NCBI GenBank assembly: GCA_002431635.1 | Contig: DJGH01000014.1 | Coordinates: 1 to 7,560 of the forward strand | DNA from: Petrotoga sp. UBA5851 | GTDB taxonomy: Bacteria > Thermotogota > Thermotogae > Petrotogales > Petrotogaceae | Direction: 5' to 3' | Length of the DNA stretch: 7,560 nt | In this document: piece by piece, positions 5,791 to 7,560 of the stretch | Position numbering within the stretch: position 1 is the stretch's first letter | Layout of the letters: each line of letters opens with the position of its first letter | Made by a program: the position numbers and the translations under genes | The notes under the pieces: generated by a model | What the model was told of the DNA's origin: nothing | Database searches by the model: none | What the model saw: the letters and a program-made list of their open reading frames with translations, nothing else

Positions 5791-7470
5791 TTATAATTTT
5801 TTATCGTCGATACTGTCAAGATAACTTTCAATTACCTTGGAAACCGGTTCAAGACAACCGTTCTCGAAAGGGGATTTAAGGTTGGCAATTTCAAGCAGTC
5901 CGGTGAAGGGTTTTGAACCACCGGCTCTGCAGAGCCTTACATAATCCTGCCATGCCTTTTCCCTGTCCTGTCTGAATTTGCTCCAGAACTGAAAAGCACA
6001 TACCTGAGCGAGAGTATAGTCTATATAATAGAAAGGATCTTTATATATGTGAGCCTGTCTCTGCCAGAATCCTCCGTTGACAAGATAACCGATAGCGTCA
6101 TAATCTCTGTGTGGCAGATATTTTTTTTCAATTTCGGACCACTTTTCACGCCTTTGCATTGGGGTTGCCTGAGGATTTTCATATACAAAATGCTGGAACT
6201 CGTCGACAGATACGCCGTAAGGAATAAAAGTCAATGCACTTGCCAGATGCATATATCTTGCTTTTTCAGCGTTTTCAGTATAGAATAGTTCCCACCACGG
6301 CCAAGTTATAAACTCCATGCTCATTGAATGTATTTCGCATGCCTCAAGTGTAGGCCAGCCATACTCCGGAATCTTGAAGTCCTTTGAGGAATATACCTGG
6401 AAAGCATGTCCCATCTCGTGTGTGAGAACATCCACATCACCGGAAGTTCCGTTGAAATTTGAAAATATAAACGGTGACTGATAATCAGGAATAAATGTGC
6501 AGTATCCTCCGGGAGCTTTTCCTTCCTTTGCAACCAGATCAAAAAGCTCGTTTTCAATCATGAAATCAAAAAAATCTCCTGTTTCTCTGGAAAGTTCTCT
6601 ATACATCTTCTGGGCTTTTTTCACGAGATCGTCATATGTACCTATAGGCTTTGGATTGCCGCCTTCAAAAGTAAAAGATTCATCATAATAGAACAGATGA
6701 TCTATTCCTATTCTGTCTTGCTGCTTGGAAAAGATTTTAGAGGCCATAGGAACTATATATCTGCGGACCTGCTCTCTGTAGTTTGCTACCATAACGGGAT
6801 TATAGTCAGTTCTCCCCAGTCTGTCGTAGCCTAACTGTACAAAGTTTTTATAGCCTAACTTTCTGGCTATGGTGTCTCTCACTTTCACAAGTTCGTCGTA
6901 TATACCGTCAAACTCTTCAAGATGTTCCTCAAACCATTTAAATTTGGCCTGTACAGCTTTTTTTCTGGTCTGCCTGTCGGGTGACTGCTCAAAAGGCGTC
7001 ATCTGTGAAAGGTTTCTTTCCTTTCCTTCAAACATAATTTTAGCTGATCCAAGAAGCTTGGTATACTTTGAAGTAAGCTTGTTTTCACTCTGCAGGTCAT
7101 TTATTATTTCCGGTGAAAAGGTTTTCAGGGAAAGGTCTGCAAGCGCAAAAAGCTGTTTTCCCCATTTTTCTTCCAGTTCTTTGCGAAAATTTGATTTAAC
7201 GAGCTCTTTATAAAAACTATTGTTGAGTTCTTCAAAAAGCGGCCCGTTTTCATCAAAGAAGTTCATTTCTTCTTCATAAAAGGCGTCTTTGGTGTTTATT
7301 GTAGCGCGTACATTCACTAAAACCTGCATGGTCATGAAGCTTCTTCTCAGATCATTTATTTTTTCCATAAAATCACTTTGTTCCTTAAACGAACCCGCTT
7401 GTGAAAAAGATTTTATAAGCTGTTCAAACTTTGTTTTGGTAGAGTTGAAGTCCGGACGGACATACTTCAT
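5791..7470 (-). CDS. M3-family zinc oligoendopeptidase (Pz-peptidase / non-PepF type)
   Basis: A 559-residue cytosolic metallopeptidase that cleaves short oligopeptides. The zinc site is HEMGH at 351-355, with H351 and H355 as ligands and E352 as the catalytic base. The third ligand is a glutamate in EACEIHSMSME (376-386), most likely E379 by spacing. Further M3 landmarks are GGYCTFIPDYQSPFIFSNFNG at 321-341 and GTSGDVDVLT at 341-350 just before the active site. The N-terminus (KYVRPDF) and total length fit the M3 subgroup that is not PepF and includes Geobacillus Pz-peptidase A (about 560 residues). No signal peptide is seen. The only in-frame canonical start nearby is the ATG at 7470, but the purine tract AGGGGG lies about 21 nt upstream, too far for a good SD. 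The gene has its own promoter region and terminator and looks monocistronic. It is a housekeeping neighbour rather than part of the carotenoid unit. Confidence 0.95.
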   Translation of the reverse strand: MKYVRPDFNSTKTKFEQLIKSFSQAGSFKEQSDFMEKINDLRRSFMTMQVLVNVRATINTKDAFYEEEMNFFDENGPLFEELNNSFYKELVKSNFRKELEEKWGKQLFALADLSLKTFSPEIINDLQSENKLTSKYTKLLGSAKIMFEGKERNLSQMTPFEQSPDRQTRKKAVQAKFKWFEEHLEEFDGIYDELVKVRDTIARKLGYKNFVQLGYDRLGRTDYNPVMVANYREQVRRYIVPMASKIFSKQQDRIGIDHLFYYDESFTFEGGNPKPIGTYDDLVKKAQKMYRELSRETGDFFDFMIENELFDLVAKEGKAPGGYCTFIPDYQSPFIFSNFNGTSGDVDVLTHEMGHAFQVYSSKDFKIPEYGWPTLEACEIHSMSMEFITWPWWELFYTENAEKARYMHLASALTFIPYGVSVDEFQHFVYENPQATPMQRREKWSEIEKKYLPHRDYDAIGYLVNGGFWQRQAHIYKDPFYYIDYTLAQVCAFQFWSKFRQDREKAWQDYVRLCRAGGSKPFTGLLEIANLKSPFENGCLEPVSKVIESYLDSIDDKKL

Positions 7471-7504
7471 TTCACTGAATTTAGTTTTTATCCCCCTTTT
7501 TTTT

Positions 7505-7540
7505 GAATATAATTATATTCTATCATAAAAATTTTAATAA
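7505..7540 (-). promoter_or_regulatory. Candidate promoter of the M3 peptidase gene
   Basis: The minus strand contains GAATATAATTATATTC (7520-7505), a perfect 16-bp palindrome including a consensus -10 TATAAT at 7517-7512. With a 17-bp spacer the -35 position (7540-7535) reads TTATTA, a 3 of 6 match to TTGACA, preceded by a T-rich stretch. The predicted transcript would have a leader of about 35 nt before the ATG at 7470. The whole region is very AT-rich, so chance matches are likely. Confidence 0.45.
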
Positions 7541-7560
7541 TAAAAAAAAATTTATTGGAT

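Noticed and set aside
6321..6557. 78-codon minus-strand frame inside the M3 peptidase gene
   Set aside because: Alternative frame across the HEMGH active-site coding region; the peptidase frame is intact and conserved, so there is no sign of a frameshift or separate gene.
6869..7213. 114-codon plus-strand open frame opposite the M3 peptidase gene
   Set aside because: Ser/Phe-rich antisense shadow of a conserved gene with no domain or ribosome site.
1..7560. CRISPR array, transposon ends, tRNA/rRNA, phage or toxin-antitoxin genes
   Set aside because: No regularly spaced repeats, transposase-like frames, long terminal inverted repeats or tRNA-like structures were seen; nearly the whole window is accounted for by seven minus-strand genes.

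Overview
The window is a compact, low-GC bacterial segment (roughly mid-to-high 30s % GC by eye). It holds seven protein-coding genes, all on the minus strand, and almost no spare DNA. Shine-Dalgarno sites are mostly clear purine tracts. The carotenoid enzymes resemble the C30 (staphyloxanthin-type) pair known mainly from Bacillota. The M3 peptidase is of the Pz-peptidase/non-PepF type, found in Bacillota and spirochaetes. I cannot assign a genus. Bacillota-like or spirochaete-like low-GC bacteria are the best guesses, and no rRNA, tRNA or other marker gene is present to settle it.

Reading in the direction of transcription (high to low coordinates): at 7470-5791 a single-gene unit encodes a zinc M3-family oligoendopeptidase. 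It has an AT-rich promoter region upstream and a strong 11-bp-stem terminator (5777-5752) just after its stop. A 100-bp gap follows, with a TATAAT-containing perfect 18-bp palindrome at 5690-5673. Next comes a tightly packed six-gene run that looks like one operon: crtN (5650-4154), crtM (4157-3303), a SEC59/VTE5-type prenol kinase-family membrane protein (3306-2650), a DUF92/VTE6-type membrane protein (2636-1812), an AlkZ-like HTH_42 winged-helix protein (1796-693) and a class I SAM methyltransferase (675-10). The first three genes are joined by 4-bp ATGA overlaps and the others by gaps of 13-17 bp. The left window edge lies 9 bp past the last stop, so I cannot tell whether the operon continues.

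How the genes may work together: CrtM would condense two farnesyl diphosphates to dehydrosqualene (4,4'-diapophytoene), and CrtN would desaturate it to a yellow or orange C30 carotenoid. The two membrane proteins that follow are homologues of the plant and cyanobacterial enzymes that phosphorylate phytol (VTE5) and phytyl phosphate (VTE6) in succession. Their placement here, translationally coupled to crtM, suggests an isoprenoid-alcohol salvage branch (for example farnesol to farnesyl-P to farnesyl-PP) feeding a carotenoid synthase. That is inference, but it is the most interesting point in the window. The AlkZ-like protein and the methyltransferase have no obvious link to carotenoids.
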